NCBI GenBank assembly: GCA_000499405.2
Contig: HG738140.1
Location: 7,839,560-7,903,559 of the forward strand
DNA: 64,000 nt
Direction: 5' to 3'
Origin: Onchocerca volvulus
Lineage: Eukaryota > Nematoda > Chromadorea > Rhabditida > Onchocercidae
Below, one piece after another: positions 36,601 through 49,400 of this stretch. Both the position numbers and the translations under genes were made by a program. Below the pieces are notes generated by a model that was not told where the DNA came from, made no database searches, and worked only from the letters and a program-made list of their open reading frames with translations. Every line of letters begins with the position of its first letter. Positions within the stretch are counted from its first letter, which is position 1.

Positions 36601-37246
36601 TCATATATACGGATCTTATTAAAGCATATTAACAATAAGCAACAATATCTTCCTGAATAAGCAGATTGTTTTCGAAATTTCACACGTTGGATTCAATTTT
36701 TTTTTTTTTATTATCTTTTGAATGCTTTTGAAAAAAACACCTTAAATAGATTATTACTTATAACATTTAAAATAAGTGATGAAAGATTACTATTCATACC
36801 ATAAATAAGTTTTTTAGATGGTTTTAAATGCAATTTCGTAAATTTTTCTTTGATTCCATTTCTTGCACATTAAAATTGGCGATGAAATTTTATAGCTTAG
36901 TTCGATGTCACTTGATATTTTGTTTTTTATTATTGTTTTGTCGCAAAATATCAAAATGGCATCTTTCTATTGATTAAAGTGACATCATTCATCTCTATTA
37001 ATTAGAATGACATCTTTCTATTTAATTAAAATGACATCTTTTCTAGCACACCGATATACACTACTGGCTTCTGCACTGAATGTCAGCTTATGTTGCGGAA
37101 GTGAAGCAATCACTGAGATGGATGGAACTTCAGCAAAAGATTATCATCAAGACTGGCTTCAGATTCATACAGCTATCAATAATGTCATCTCATTCATCAT
37201 TCTTGTCGCTTATACCATTGGCATTTTAATCATACTATGTATGTGA
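30609..37246 (+). CDS. Divergent Cys-loop ligand-gated ion channel subunit
   Basis: Eleven exons: 30609-30708, 32424-32608, 32892-32940, 33928-34051, 34688-34823, 35005-35083, 35186-35270, 35415-35547, 35871-35973, 36326-36424, 37047-37246; 430 residues, close to family size. A signal peptide (1-20) leads into the ligand-binding domain, with SWKDRRMKWD matching the W-x-D-x-R-L-x-W motif and LWVPDI the following strand. The Cys-loop is C189 to C203 with exactly 13 residues between (DIDYSNFPDDDKN), then a second Cys at 204. Membrane helices: M1 about 274-294 (LTLPMMISSLLVVIAPFFGT), M2 298-318, M3 332-358, M4 411-430; the M3-M4 loop is short and the protein ends with M4. No vicinal cysteines of a nicotinic alpha subunit and no Pro-Ala-Arg before M2 are seen, so ligand and ion selectivity cannot be assigned. 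The exon 3 to 4 junction is the least certain (donor GTTTCA). Confidence 0.9.
33212..33276. repeat. 31-bp tandem duplication in a channel intron
   Basis: Two adjacent near-identical units beginning ATTATCAG, each containing an imperfect palindrome around ATAATTAT. Confidence 0.75.
36012..36183. repeat. Diverged duplication in a channel intron
   Basis: A block of about 68 bp at 36012-36080 recurs in altered form at 36117-36183; the core TCACTGATAACT is unchanged. It lies between exons 9 and 10. Confidence 0.6.
36957..37046 (+). repeat. Short tandem repeat ending in the last splice acceptor
   Basis: Three and a half copies of a 23-28 bp unit starting TGACATCTTTCTAT run into the final exon of the channel gene, and the last partial copy (TGACATCTTTTCTAG) supplies the acceptor itself. 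Confidence 0.75.
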
Positions 37247-37851
37247 TAGAGAAAAACATTGCGAAGGGATGTTTCGAATTCAATTTTTCAAATTTCAACA
37301 TAATTTTGTATTTGAAATGAAAAACTAGCCATTTTCGAATATCATGCCAGTCATATGTGTAAAAATATTCTATACACAAATATTTCTTTAATTTGAAATG
37401 TTTCAAAACATCAATTTTTTAGTCAACATATTATTCAAAATGGTAGAAAATCTTCAAACTGAATTTGAAAAAAATTCGATTCGGAAATTTCCGATACATG
37501 AATGTTAAATATCTGAAGATTCTCGATATATGAATGTTGAACTGTGAGATCAATTGATAGTATAAAAATAATATAGAAATAATATTGCAACATATTGAGC
37601 AGAAGAAGTGAAGCAGCAATGAGATGAATCAAATTAATTGAAAGAATTTTATTCAATCCACCAGTTTGAAACAGATAATGAATATTTTACTATAATTTTT
37701 GACATAAAAAAGCTTTTTTCAATTTCCATTACTGATCGATAGAAGAATCGAAAAGTTTCTTTTTAATCAAAATTTAATGCTGCAAACGTTCAGTCGACTA
37801 TACTTTAGATTATAGCAAAATAAAAAACTTTTGCCTTTTTACATAGAGGAT

Positions 37852-38043
37852 ATGAGATATGTGGAAATGACTTCCTTCTTTTATCATCATTTTAGAAATC
37901 GATTGGGTGAATTAAAAGATATGTCAGCTTTAAATAAAGAGATTAGCAATCATTCAACTTATCACGAGTTTGGCAGTCTGTTTACCGTTTTCAATATCTT
38001 AGGAATGCAAGAGAAAAGAGAAGAATTACAAAATTCGCAATAG
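37852..38043 (+). CDS. Small ORF downstream of the channel gene (weak)
   Basis: 63 residues, MRYVEMTSFFYHHFRNRLGE onward, ordinary-looking composition, with an ACATAG acceptor five bases before the ATG that could receive a spliced leader. It lies about 600 bases after the channel stop, so a downstream operon-type gene is possible. It could not be spliced in frame to the channel. No family recognised. Confidence 0.25.
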   Translation: MRYVEMTSFFYHHFRNRLGELKDMSALNKEISNHSTYHEFGSLFTVFNILGMQEKREELQNSQ

Positions 38044-38989
38044 ACAAATTAAATGGCATGATTTCAAATTGTCGGATCACCTGAACACTTATCATAGATC
38101 ACGGATCATCTGATCAAATCGATCATTTGCAGAGCAGAGCTATTATTATTATAAAAGTAATTGGATTCAATTAGCAAATTTCGTTCAATTTCAGGATACA
38201 AAGGCTTCGATCTTCAAATATGATTGTGTGATTTCACGTTTTATTCAGGTAATGAAAGTGAATAGCAATTTTTGCAATTAACAAATCCAAACGATTCATT
38301 TATTTATTTTGTTACTGAAGCGATCTGAATATTTCAATTGTAATTTAAATCCATTCGGTTTGCGCTGTCTTTGTTGTTTATCACTTTACTGCATATTATT
38401 CTGCTTAAATCAAAGTGAAATAATGAAGTTTAGTGAAGCAATCAAGTTGCATTCATTTGACATTTTAACAATCCAAATTTTCATGTAATTGTGTGGCATA
38501 AGGATAACAGTGATTTAAAGTATGTCACAACTGAAGAAGCAGTATTTCTGCTGGCAAATGAATAGATCGAAATTTCAGTTCAGTTGCAACCTGACTATTC
38601 CATCAAATTTTACAAATTGAATAAGTAAAGAGCATCCATCGTCTTTTGCCTTCATCAGACACATCATTTATTCCCAATTTTGTCAAGAATTTGTTTAGAA
38701 AAGAAAGGCAAAATAATTTTATTTATTCATTACTTGTTTATTTACATCTATATCCTGTAGTTACAAATCAACAAATAAATAAATAATAGTAATGAATTGG
38801 TCAGAGAAATCAGAAAAATGTATTTTTGGTTTTTTGAAAAAATTGAAGAATCCAACGCTTTTTAAACACTTCACATTATTTCATAATAATGATTATAATT
38901 ATATATAAAGAATATTCAAAATAAAATGAAAAAACTTGAGAATAATGAGATGAGCGAAGAGAAATAAATAAGACAAGTAGACATGAAAG

Positions 38990-39015
38990 ATTACCTCAAG
39001 AAAAATTGAGGTAAT
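38990..39015. repeat. Perfect 10-bp-arm hairpin
   Basis: ATTACCTCAA and its exact complement TTGAGGTAAT are separated by 6 bases. Too short in stem for a typical microRNA precursor. Confidence 0.8.
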
Positions 39016-40147
39016 GCAAGCATTGGCTATTTTCGAAATATCTCCGATCAAATCTGATCAATTGTAATTTCACTTGCTCAACCTGAGGAGAACAAATACT
39101 TTTAAAATAATAAAAGACAAAAATAAAGTCAATAATGAGAGGTACTGCTAGAACTTTGGCTTTGAATCAAAAATAAAATTTAATCTGCATATGTTCGCAT
39201 TGCAAGAAATAGAATTCGCGATCTTTTCAGAGAAATTCACATGGATTTCAAAAAAAATTCGAAAGAGAGTTTTTCTTGTTTTCCGTCGATTGATTGACTT
39301 TTTCGTTTTTCAAATGTCCTTAAGCTTCTGAGCGCTTCGGATACAGATATTAGATTTATGGATAAAATTTCTATGACACTTTTTATTTTATTACTAAAAT
39401 TCGGATTTCTCATTTTTTTTCAACCTTCAAACTTTTGGAAAACTAAATTAGAGTAAGATTTACATTAGTCTTACAGGCCAGGAAATTTATAAATCAGTGA
39501 TAAAAGTAGACAGAAGCAAAAAATAATTCAAATTTTCAAATGACCAGTAAAGAGAGCCGAATCATAGTTTGAAAAAAAAAAAATTGCATAGAATCGAATC
39601 ACATTAGGAAAGATAATTAATTAAGCTCTATTCAGCAGTATTTTGAAGAAGACATTTTAAGAGCAATTCAATGAAACATAATAGAAATAGTTGTAATACA
39701 AAAATATGGAACGAAAAAAGTTCCCTGAAAAGTTTTTAAAAAAGTCGATAAGACCGTCCAGAAGTTCAGACGATTTTCAAATCACATTCGAAGATAAACA
39801 ATGTGCTTTTGTTTCCATAATTTTATATTAATTAGAGAAAGTACGATTTAGGAAATGTATATGGAGATGAAATTTTTGAACAAATAAATAACGCTAGAAT
39901 TAAAAAACTAAATGACCTGATTTGTATGAGGTTTTTGAATTGTTGGAAGGAACAATTTGTACAATTACAACTGATAAAAGCGATCTTCGATGGATTGATC
40001 AGAAATAAAATACAAATATCAAGTCAAACCAAATATTCAAATTATGGAAAGAACTTCTGCCCCATTTTTCAGATATAGCATTAAAAGTCATTTCGTTATT
40101 CTTCTCATCAAGAAAAATTACAAGAAAATTAAATTTCAAATTATTCC

Positions 40148-40169
40148 GGCATTTTTTATAAAAAATGCC
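40148..40169. repeat. 22-bp perfect palindrome
   Basis: GGCATTTTTT followed by AT-rich centre and its exact complement ending AAAAATGCC. It lies about 290 bases beyond the phosphatase stop and could be near its 3' end. Confidence 0.8.
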
Positions 40170-40456
40170 TGAGAAATGTCAAGTTTAAACAAGATAATGA
40201 TAGATAACAATGGATGGCGGCAATCTTTTATTTCGAATCGAAATAATGTGAAAAAGTTGGAAAATTTATCACTTTTCTTCCTTCTATGTTGCCTTCATTG
40301 TTATTCTTTCATTTCTTCTGCATTCTTAGTTTTCATAATTTTTCGAGAAAATTTACTTTTAAATCAACAAAATTGGTATGAACAAATGAGATGACGAGAA
40401 TATTTTGCAATTAACATTTTAAAAATCAATCCATTTTCAGGCGGAATATTAAATAT

Positions 40457-43400
40457 TTAAAGCAATCGAACTGTTGGTCGTAAACTGTGTAATGAATCAT
40501 GAAATATTGGATCTCGTGATTGGTCACTTTCCTCATAAGCACGATATTCCGGATTGGTCATATACCAATGCAACATTAAATCATACAAATATTTATATTC
40601 ATCCTGAATTATATGTCAAAACTTACATTTTATTGATTTGTTTTTTTGATTTCATCTTAATGAAGTATTTTTCAAAACTGAAATTCTCATCCGCAATTAA
40701 TTCTTATCATTTAGAAAATAGTTTTCAAAATGCATTCTTAGACATGCAGAAATTAAATACAAATTATTTTTAATTATTGTATTTCTTCAGAAAGTTGTTG
40801 TACGAAATTGTTAATTTATGCTTATTCTTGTAATCAAAAAAAGAAGCGATAATTCAATATCAATCATTTTCAGTTTGAAAAGAAATTAATTTTTTTTTTC
40901 TTTTGAATTATATGTGCATTTTAGATTTGCAAAATTTTATGCTACTATGCTAAATTATTTTCTAATTTCAGAATAGCTGACTACAACTTTAGAAAATAAA
41001 AATTTGCAAATTAACAAGCTAACTTTATCAACAAGTTGTGGCCTGTTCACTTGAATCAATTTGACAGCATGGAAGATATCGATTTCATGATCCATATCCA
41101 TCTGATCGATACATATATTAGCAGCTATATAAATGCCACAGCGATCAACACCGTTACTGAAAATAAACAAGAATTTTCGGAGCATTTAAGAATGAAAAGA
41201 ATCATTTTGAAAAAACATTTTCTGCTATATATTTGAAGCCATTATATTTGATCTAATTTCAGTAAATTAAATTGAACTTCAATCTCGAATGAACCTTAAA
41301 ACTTGTCATAAAATTAAGTCTGATCTGAAATTCTGCCGATAAATCATCTTCATCAAAGTGGAAAGAATGAGGTATGATTTTATTGCAAATTCTGAATTGC
41401 GCGAAATTATTGAAAACTAAAAGTTTGATTCTTCCAAAATATTTCCCGTTAAACAAAATAACTTGCTAACATTCATTTCTATTCTCGAAAAATTCCTATT
41501 TAACTTTTCCTAGCGATTTGAAATTATTAAAAACGGATATAAGAAGACTAATATACTCACTGTGACATTACAATAGTAGGTTTTGTTTCCGGTCGATCCG
41601 GAGCACGGTCTCGCCAACTTCGGGCCATTTTTATTATATCAATAAGGCCAGCTGTTGACAATGGTACTTTGTTTTCAATTGGCCACATTCGAACCTAAAC
41701 GCTTTCAAGTTGTATGATTAGGGAATATTTCAAAAATTCCGAACTCATCTATGGTAACACAAACTTTAAAAGGAAAATCAAAAAATTCCCGAATTATAAA
41801 GCATAGATCAATAAAATTCAGGATCTCTTTGTGCTGAGTCATTTTAATTTCTTTTTGAGCCAGCAACATATCCAAGATGATTTTGCAAACTGTTAATTTA
41901 GTCGGTAAAATTACTAATTAAAAAAAAAAAAACTAAATAAAAACTAAATTTTTCTTGATTAACCTGGAGATTTTAAAAAGATAAATGTTAGTGCTGTTGT
42001 GGATTAATTGGAATTTCAAAAATTTCTGCGAAATATTTTATGGAAACATTTGTACCTGTATTATACAACATATTCGAACTTCGGCTTCCACTGGTCGCTG
42101 AGCACTACCATTTGCCATTATTTCTGAGATCATAAATAGCTGAAAATTTTTATAAAATAACAAATGATAAAATTTTGAAAAAAAAAAAAAAAAGAAAACA
42201 AATAAGAATAAAAGGATGAATTTCTTTATTGATATAAGAAAAAGAATGATTTCTTATACCATTTTATGGATTATTGATTTGATGATTGCGAATAAAGTAG
42301 CAAAATTAGAGGATTTTAATTTAAAAAACTGAATTTAATTTGCATCTTTAAAAAATCAATCATTCACTTCTATTTCTTTTTCCTGTCCTAAATGAACAAT
42401 GATTAAAAACAAATTAGTGGCTATAATTATTATTCTAAGGAAAACTTGGTCATATTTTGCCTGCTTTCTAAAGATTCAGATTAATGTAAGCGTTCTTTTT
42501 AAAAGGTCTAAAACTTAAAAAATGCGCATAAATTTGAAAAATTAGCATAAGAACTGTCTATTAAAGATCGGTTTGTCTAATGAATAACCATCGTCAAAAA
42601 ATAGAGTTTTCATAGTCTTTCTGCATTTTTCTTCTATGATATATTATGAAACTTCTCATAATCTGAAACTAAAAGTGCTGGAATCAACTTGATCGACAAT
42701 TACATAAAAGAATTCATATATGTGAATTCAAATATGTGATAGATTCATTTACTAAAATTGTATTGTATTCTAATGAAATGTTTGGACATTTATAAAAGTT
42801 CTAAAAGCAAACGTAGGATGTCGAATTTCTAATAAAATTCAAAATTCTAATAAAATGTCAGAAATTTATTGAAAATTTTCATTTAGACTATCTCAAGTGA
42901 TTTTCATCTTCATATTCATTTATAAATGCTGTGAAATATAAAGATGCATTTATTGTCAGTGCATTCCGCAGGATACACTGTTTTGAGAAATCTTTAAAAA
43001 AAAAAAAAAAATTTTATGAACCATAAAATTTCTTAAATTGCTCATTACTAGTTTGTGATTAACAACACTAAATCTCAATTCATTCCGTTGGAAAACTATT
43101 TAAGTTTTTCTTTTGGTTTCATTAAAAATATAAGATTTTTTCAATATTCAATGGCTAGAACTTCAGGAAAATTGTTTGGAGGATTAAAAAACATTCCAAA
43201 TTGATGTGCAACTGAGATAGAAAAATAAATCAAATTTCAAAACTGAGAGAAGTCGAAATTCCGAGAAAATCAAATTAAAATAACCCTAACAAAGGAGTCC
43301 ACAAAATAATTAAATTATAAAAAGCTTTGAGAAATTTTATCATGAAATTCGAGAAAAGGTACAAACATTCCTAAAAAATTAATTTCGGAAAGATATTCTT

Positions 43401-46400
43401 TATCTAGTATGCGATGATAATATTTATGAAAAAACAAAAAAAAGAAAAAAAGTCAAAAACTGACATATTGCATTGGACATTCTGCTTAAAACAAACACAA
43501 AAAAGTTTTTTCTAACTAGAAAAAAATTCACATTAATTAAGTAAACGTGCAAAACGAGATTTATTCAAAGCAGAAAAAAATGGAATTTCCCAAAAAAAGT
43601 TGGTAATTTTTCATGAATAAAAATGAAATAAGCTAGAAGAAAGCAAGCAAGCTCATTGAGAAACCCGCAGCTAATGAATCTTATTTTTCCCAGAGTTTAC
43701 GGATTGGTTTGCTTTTCTCAAAAATATCGGCGTATACAAAGATTCCTATCGTATCCTAATTCTGCTTGGATTTGATGAACTAAATCAAAACATTTTTTTT
43801 TGGTTTTTAAAAAATTTCAGAAAAAATATACCTTTTTCATAATTTTAATCATGCGAGTACTCATCGATGGATACTGATGATGACTTAAAATTTCAACAAC
43901 AAAAGGTCCATACGAATGTTTACCTTTGCTGTGCAAGAATGGTGGATATCTCTGAAATAACAGAAATACAGGAATTGCGGCTAACTTAGCAAAGTTTTTA
44001 GCGATAAATGAATCGTTCATTCAAAAAAGATATATTACACTAATTTATCAAGTATGTTCTCAATCATTTAGAATATTGATTTAAAATATTATTTGAAATA
44101 CTTAAAATATCCACTGCTTTTTGAAGAGATTTATAAACAAAAACTTACCCGAGAACGCTTTCGATTAGTCAAACTAATAACGGTATGAACACTATGATCG
44201 AAAATCAACGTCCAAAAACTGTCCACTGTTGATTTTTTCGGCCATTCTGTTACGATAAATTCCTTTTTCCGTTTAAAACCATCCACTTCAACTGCATTGA
44301 TGTAAGTATAATCCTTACTTTTACCGTGTAATGTTTGCAAATATGGCCGAGCATGATCAGCTGTAAGTGAATTTTGTATAAGTACAAGAAATATCTTACT
44401 TAGTATGCTTGTATTCGAATTTAGATTTGAAATATTAAAAGCTTTAATTAAAGGATAATAAACAGCTCATAGAAGGAAGAACTTACGCGGTACTACCATG
44501 ACACTTCTATTTTTACCGCGATTTTCTAATCGATGACCACCAGCACAATCACCTATTCTCAGTGTAGGTGTCAACATTGCCAATAACTGTAAAAACTTCT
44601 ATCGTTGAAACAAAATTGAAATTTTGGCGGAAGTTTATCAAATTCTATCGCTAATCTTTTTTAAAATTTTTTAAAAAAAACTACTTGAATAATTCATGAA
44701 TTTTGAAACGAAAAAAAAATCCATAATAATTCATTTACCTTAGCTTCATCAGCAACCTCAGCATCCATTAGCTGACGTTCCTTCTTAACTTTATACAAAC
44801 TACTTCTTGTTCCCAACTTCGACATTTGAAACGGTTCATTATTACATAACAATGCCTGCAAAAGATGATTTTCAGTAGAATGCTATTTTTTGTATCCAAA
44901 AGTCAAGCAGTAAGGATTAGAAGCGAAAGAGATTCAGATTTAATTCTTGGTTGAATCTATATCTTTGTTCTTAACAAGTCAGATTCAAATTCTGATTGAA
45001 TCCATATCTGTGCTCTAAGCGCTTACTTTATAATTTTCGACTATCTATAAAATGTGAGAATGACTCTTTAAAATTTACCTTATTCTGATTTAAAATAATC
45101 AGCTGCTGTATGAATCTAAAATGTAACTTGAGAATGCAAAAAAAATTGGAATTCACTTGGATTGAACCAACCAACCTCAGCTAAGGCATCATAAATGAAT
45201 TGATACTGATTTACGGAATCAATCATATGAGGTCGTGAATTAAACAACAGTTTACCATATCCAAACACATCAATCTTTCCTGTCTCTTTTAAAAGTTCCA
45301 AATTTGCGTCTAATGATAAGTAAACACCACTTCGACCACCGCCATTGCTGCAAATGATTTATTTATTTATAGCAATAAAATTTTTGTCTCAAATTTCTGT
45401 TTTATTTCATATTTTAATTCAAGCAATATACATAATTCTCTGTTGTTTTATAAACCAGTATTGAGAATTACTCAATTATAAACAAAAAAAAAAAAACTTT
45501 ATATTTTCAGAGGCGCAATGATGAGCAAAACAAATTTTGATTGTAAACTTGACTGAGAATCAAAATTGTAAAATTGATAGATTGTTCAGTCTGGCTGGTT
45601 AGAAAAATAAAAAGCGTGTTTCATATGAAAACAAGCATATTTATTGATTTTGATTTTATTTAATCAGTGCTTTTTTCTTTTTTACTAATAAAATAAAATT
45701 GAAATAGCTCTCGAAGAATCGAAACGACAATCAATTTTGCGGTAAAATGATGTCGAAATGTATATTTTAATCTCTTTTACCTATTAATAGCAAGTTATCG
45801 CAATAATTTTAGATGCATATATTTCGCATTGCAGAACTGAGAATATTTTTGATTGAATTTAAAACTAAAGTTCTGTTTTCAACGAAATTTGCAGGTTATA
45901 CTTACAGAATATTAAATATCAGGATGTGTTTAATTAAAATTTCAGAAATACTTGAAAAACTATTAGAACGGGAATCATGTCCTTCGTAATTTTTGCTCTT
46001 ATAAAAATTAGAAGTTGAATTTTCGAAATTTTTCGTGAATTTTTTCATGCAGAAAATCACTGTTAATGATTATTGTCTTCTTAATTATAATTGATTTTCT
46101 TATACAGCAAGTGTTAAAGTCCATTCCATTTCAATATTATTTGCAATACTGCTTTCAGAATTTGGAAGGCCCTTAATTTCTTCTTTGTTCGGAAAAAAAT
46201 TTTTCCATCTTTGTGAATTCAAAAATAATTTATGTAAAAATTTGTGAAGTCTGATAAATACATTGGGTTTAAAACTTGCTATAAATATCGGAAATATGTT
46301 TGAAAACTAAAATCATGAAAATACTACAATTACCATTAAAAATTCATGCTTCTATATCGCATCTATGTATGCATAAGTGCGTAAAAGGAAAAATATGAAA

Positions 46401-49400
46401 TGATTCTGATTCCGAAAAATTTCATATCCACTATTCCTACTATCATTTCTTTCCTGCTTTATTTCTTTCTTTAGTTCATAATAATTAATGGAATATTTCA
46501 GCGAAATTTTATATTAGACTGGTAATAATTAGTATTTCAATATTCTCGAATTCTTAATTGTTGTTTCTCTTCTCTCATTAACATAAATCTTTAAACAGAT
46601 ATTCGCAAACGAACTAAGAATAGAAAAAATAATTTTCTCTCACTTTCTCGTATGCTACATTAAGTAGGAAAAAATCGAGAATAATAAAACATTTCGGTAT
46701 ATTAGTGGAAAATTAGTGGGAAATTTAAGATTAGTAATTATTTGAAAAGTTAATTTCATCTTCCTGAATGGAAAGAAAAAATTGAACAACCTTTGCTTCT
46801 TAATATCTTTTAGAGAAATTTTGATGGAAAGCATTTTATGAAACAAAAATGATTTCCCTTCTTCATCGATTTTTTTCTCTTTTCTCTTCCTTGCCTTCAC
46901 CAATTTTTCCATAACTTGATTTTTTACCACATACTCAATTCACATTTTATCACATGACAATATTTTCATCATATATTAACTGTTTCAAGAAAAAGAAAAG
47001 AGAATCATCTTCTTTAGCAAGGTTCTAATTTATTTTTCGACTTCCATTTGCATTTTTTTTTCCTTTTTTTCTTTCTCCATCTCAAGCTTACTAGCTTACT
47101 CCAGAAATATTTTAACTCAATATTAAACGGGAAGATATGTAACACAATAAGTGAAGAAATAAGTAATAATTTAAGTAAAAAAAATGAAAAAAATGTCGGA
47201 ATAAATTTTATTTAAAATGAAATAATAAAAGATTCCATTAAATAATTAATTATTCGAAGAGTGCTCGTCGATTAAGTGTAGCGCTGCAAATTGTTATACG
47301 CTGCTATTGTGATAACATTAAAGCTTGCTGATTTCTTGTGTAAGACACAATTCTAATAAGAGTGAAAAGTTTTTTGATTAATTATAAAAAAAAAGTGTCT
47401 TGAGATGCATGCTCTGGAGATCCGAAGCGATTCTGACGTGCAAATCGATCAGCTAACTTTAGTGTAGAGTGAAAGGTCAATCGAACAATCCAGGTGGCTA
47501 GTTCCCTCTGAAATTCCCCTCAGGATAGTTGGAATATGTAATGAAGCTGCTATATTCGGTAAAGCGAATGATTAGAGGAATTGTGGGATGAAAACGTTTT
47601 CAACTAATCTCAAACTGTCAGTGAGTATGACGCCTTGCTTGCTTGAATGAAGCGTAGACATTGAATATGTGCTCTAAGTAGATCATTTTTTGTAATTATA
47701 ACTGGCGTTATGGAAGAAGCAAACGTTAAGTAACGCTATAATTCAATAATCTATAAAATTAAGATTTAAAATGAAATTTTTGCATGGCATGATTTATGAC
47801 AAGAAGTTGATTTACAAGAAGAGAGAACTGTATGAATTAAAGTGAATTTAAATGAACAAAATTAGAAATTTCAGACGTTAAAAAATACAAACAAAATTTA
47901 AAGCGACTTTAATCGCATATTCTTTGCTCTTTCATGACAAATCTTTCCGTATGTTCATTTTGTCTATTTAAGCAATTTAAATAATTCTTGTTAAATAATT
48001 TTGGCATACATGTTTGATATGGAGTTCATCAAATATAGATTACTTTTATTAAATTTTAGTACAAACTTGCTATGCAATTTTCGTTCAAATCTCGGCAGCA
48101 TTTGTTTATTTTTCACAATAAAATCTTTTCCTTAAGCGTGCATTGTAGAATTTAATTTATATACTTTGGAAATGAATTTTTTTTTTTTTAGATAGCAATG
48201 AATGTAATCGACGTCTAGTGTAATTGATGTTAGAGAAATAAAGTAAAAATGATACAGCTGTCAAGTGCCACTAAACATTGGAAAAACAATTAAATTAAAA
48301 TTATTTGCTGAAATGAACTTCCTGTGCTGCCATGTGAAATACTTTTTTGCACTGTTTCTGCATTTTATCACTTCCGAAATATATGCAGCAGGCAGGAATT
48401 GTAACTTTTGAAAAAAAGATAAAATCTCAATGCATAAATTTTATAAAATTAGTTTTGCTTTTTGAAAAACGATTTTAATGAGAAAAGAATGTTAGTTCCA
48501 TCAGTCCAACAACGAATAAAATTAAGTAATCATTGGAATCTAATTACTTCCAAATTATTTCCATTTGATTAGATTTCAGTGATATTGTAAAGTATATTAG
48601 AAATGGAAAATCGGCATTGAATATGAAATTATGTTTTACTATATTCACAGCATGAAAAGGGATAATAAGAATCACACTGAAGAGCGAAAGGATGCTTAAT
48701 CCATTTTCCATTTCTTAAATTAATTAATTACGCAAAAAAGAAAAACCATAGAGGCATAACTATTTTTCAGTTAGAATGTATCAGAATATCAAATTTTAAA
48801 ATGTCTATGCAGTACCCGGAAAATGAAGAATTTGGTTGAAAACTTCAGAAACTATTAATTTACAAATATTTCAAGAGCTACTCCTTCTCTAAGCACTTTT
48901 AAACTTCGAATTTCTGAATATTAGAGTTCAATACAGCTTAATATGAAAAAATTTCCAAATTGATGCAAACTTTGGTACGAATTATTTCTTTTCATCTTCA
49001 TCTTTACAATTTTCATGGTAAAATGATTAAATTGAGTATAGGAATCTAGACGAACTAAATATCTAAAAATTACTTAAAAATAAATTCATAGATATTGCAG
49101 AAATCAGATGATGAATAATTCTAATCAAACTGAATAATTTTTAGAGCTATCCCTGCGAAGGATAGTTAAACGTGAGCGAGCATTTGACCTGGCACAGATC
49201 GAATCGAAGATGAAAAAGGAAGAGCAGATTTGGTGGCAGCGATTTATGATGGCGGATTCCGATAAATGGAGAAAAGAACTGTGTCGGCTTAAATGTGACG
49301 AAAATTTTCTACTCGGTCTTGACATGGTCAAGGTATTTGATGGTAACTTTATATTTAGCATAAAATTAGAATTTTAGCAATAAATTGCTGAAAGCACCAA

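Larger units (their letters stand above)
38044..40456. other. Gene-poor interval between convergent genes
   Basis: 3'-to-3' space between the + channel gene and the - phosphatase gene. Contains a perfect hairpin at 38990-39015 (10-bp arms) and a palindrome at 40148-40169. A TTTATT at 40227-40232 is a candidate minus-strand poly(A) signal for the phosphatase gene. Confidence 0.4.

Noticed and set aside
38990..39015. let-7-like TGAGGTA in a hairpin
   Set aside because: Only seven bases match and the stem is 10 bp, too short for a microRNA precursor.
40474..40773. 99-codon + strand ORF
   Set aside because: Its first part is the antisense shadow of the last phosphatase exon (40457-40603), and it begins at a TTG rather than an ATG.
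41036..41236. 66-codon + strand ORF
   Set aside because: Antisense of the phosphatase exon at 41024-41156.
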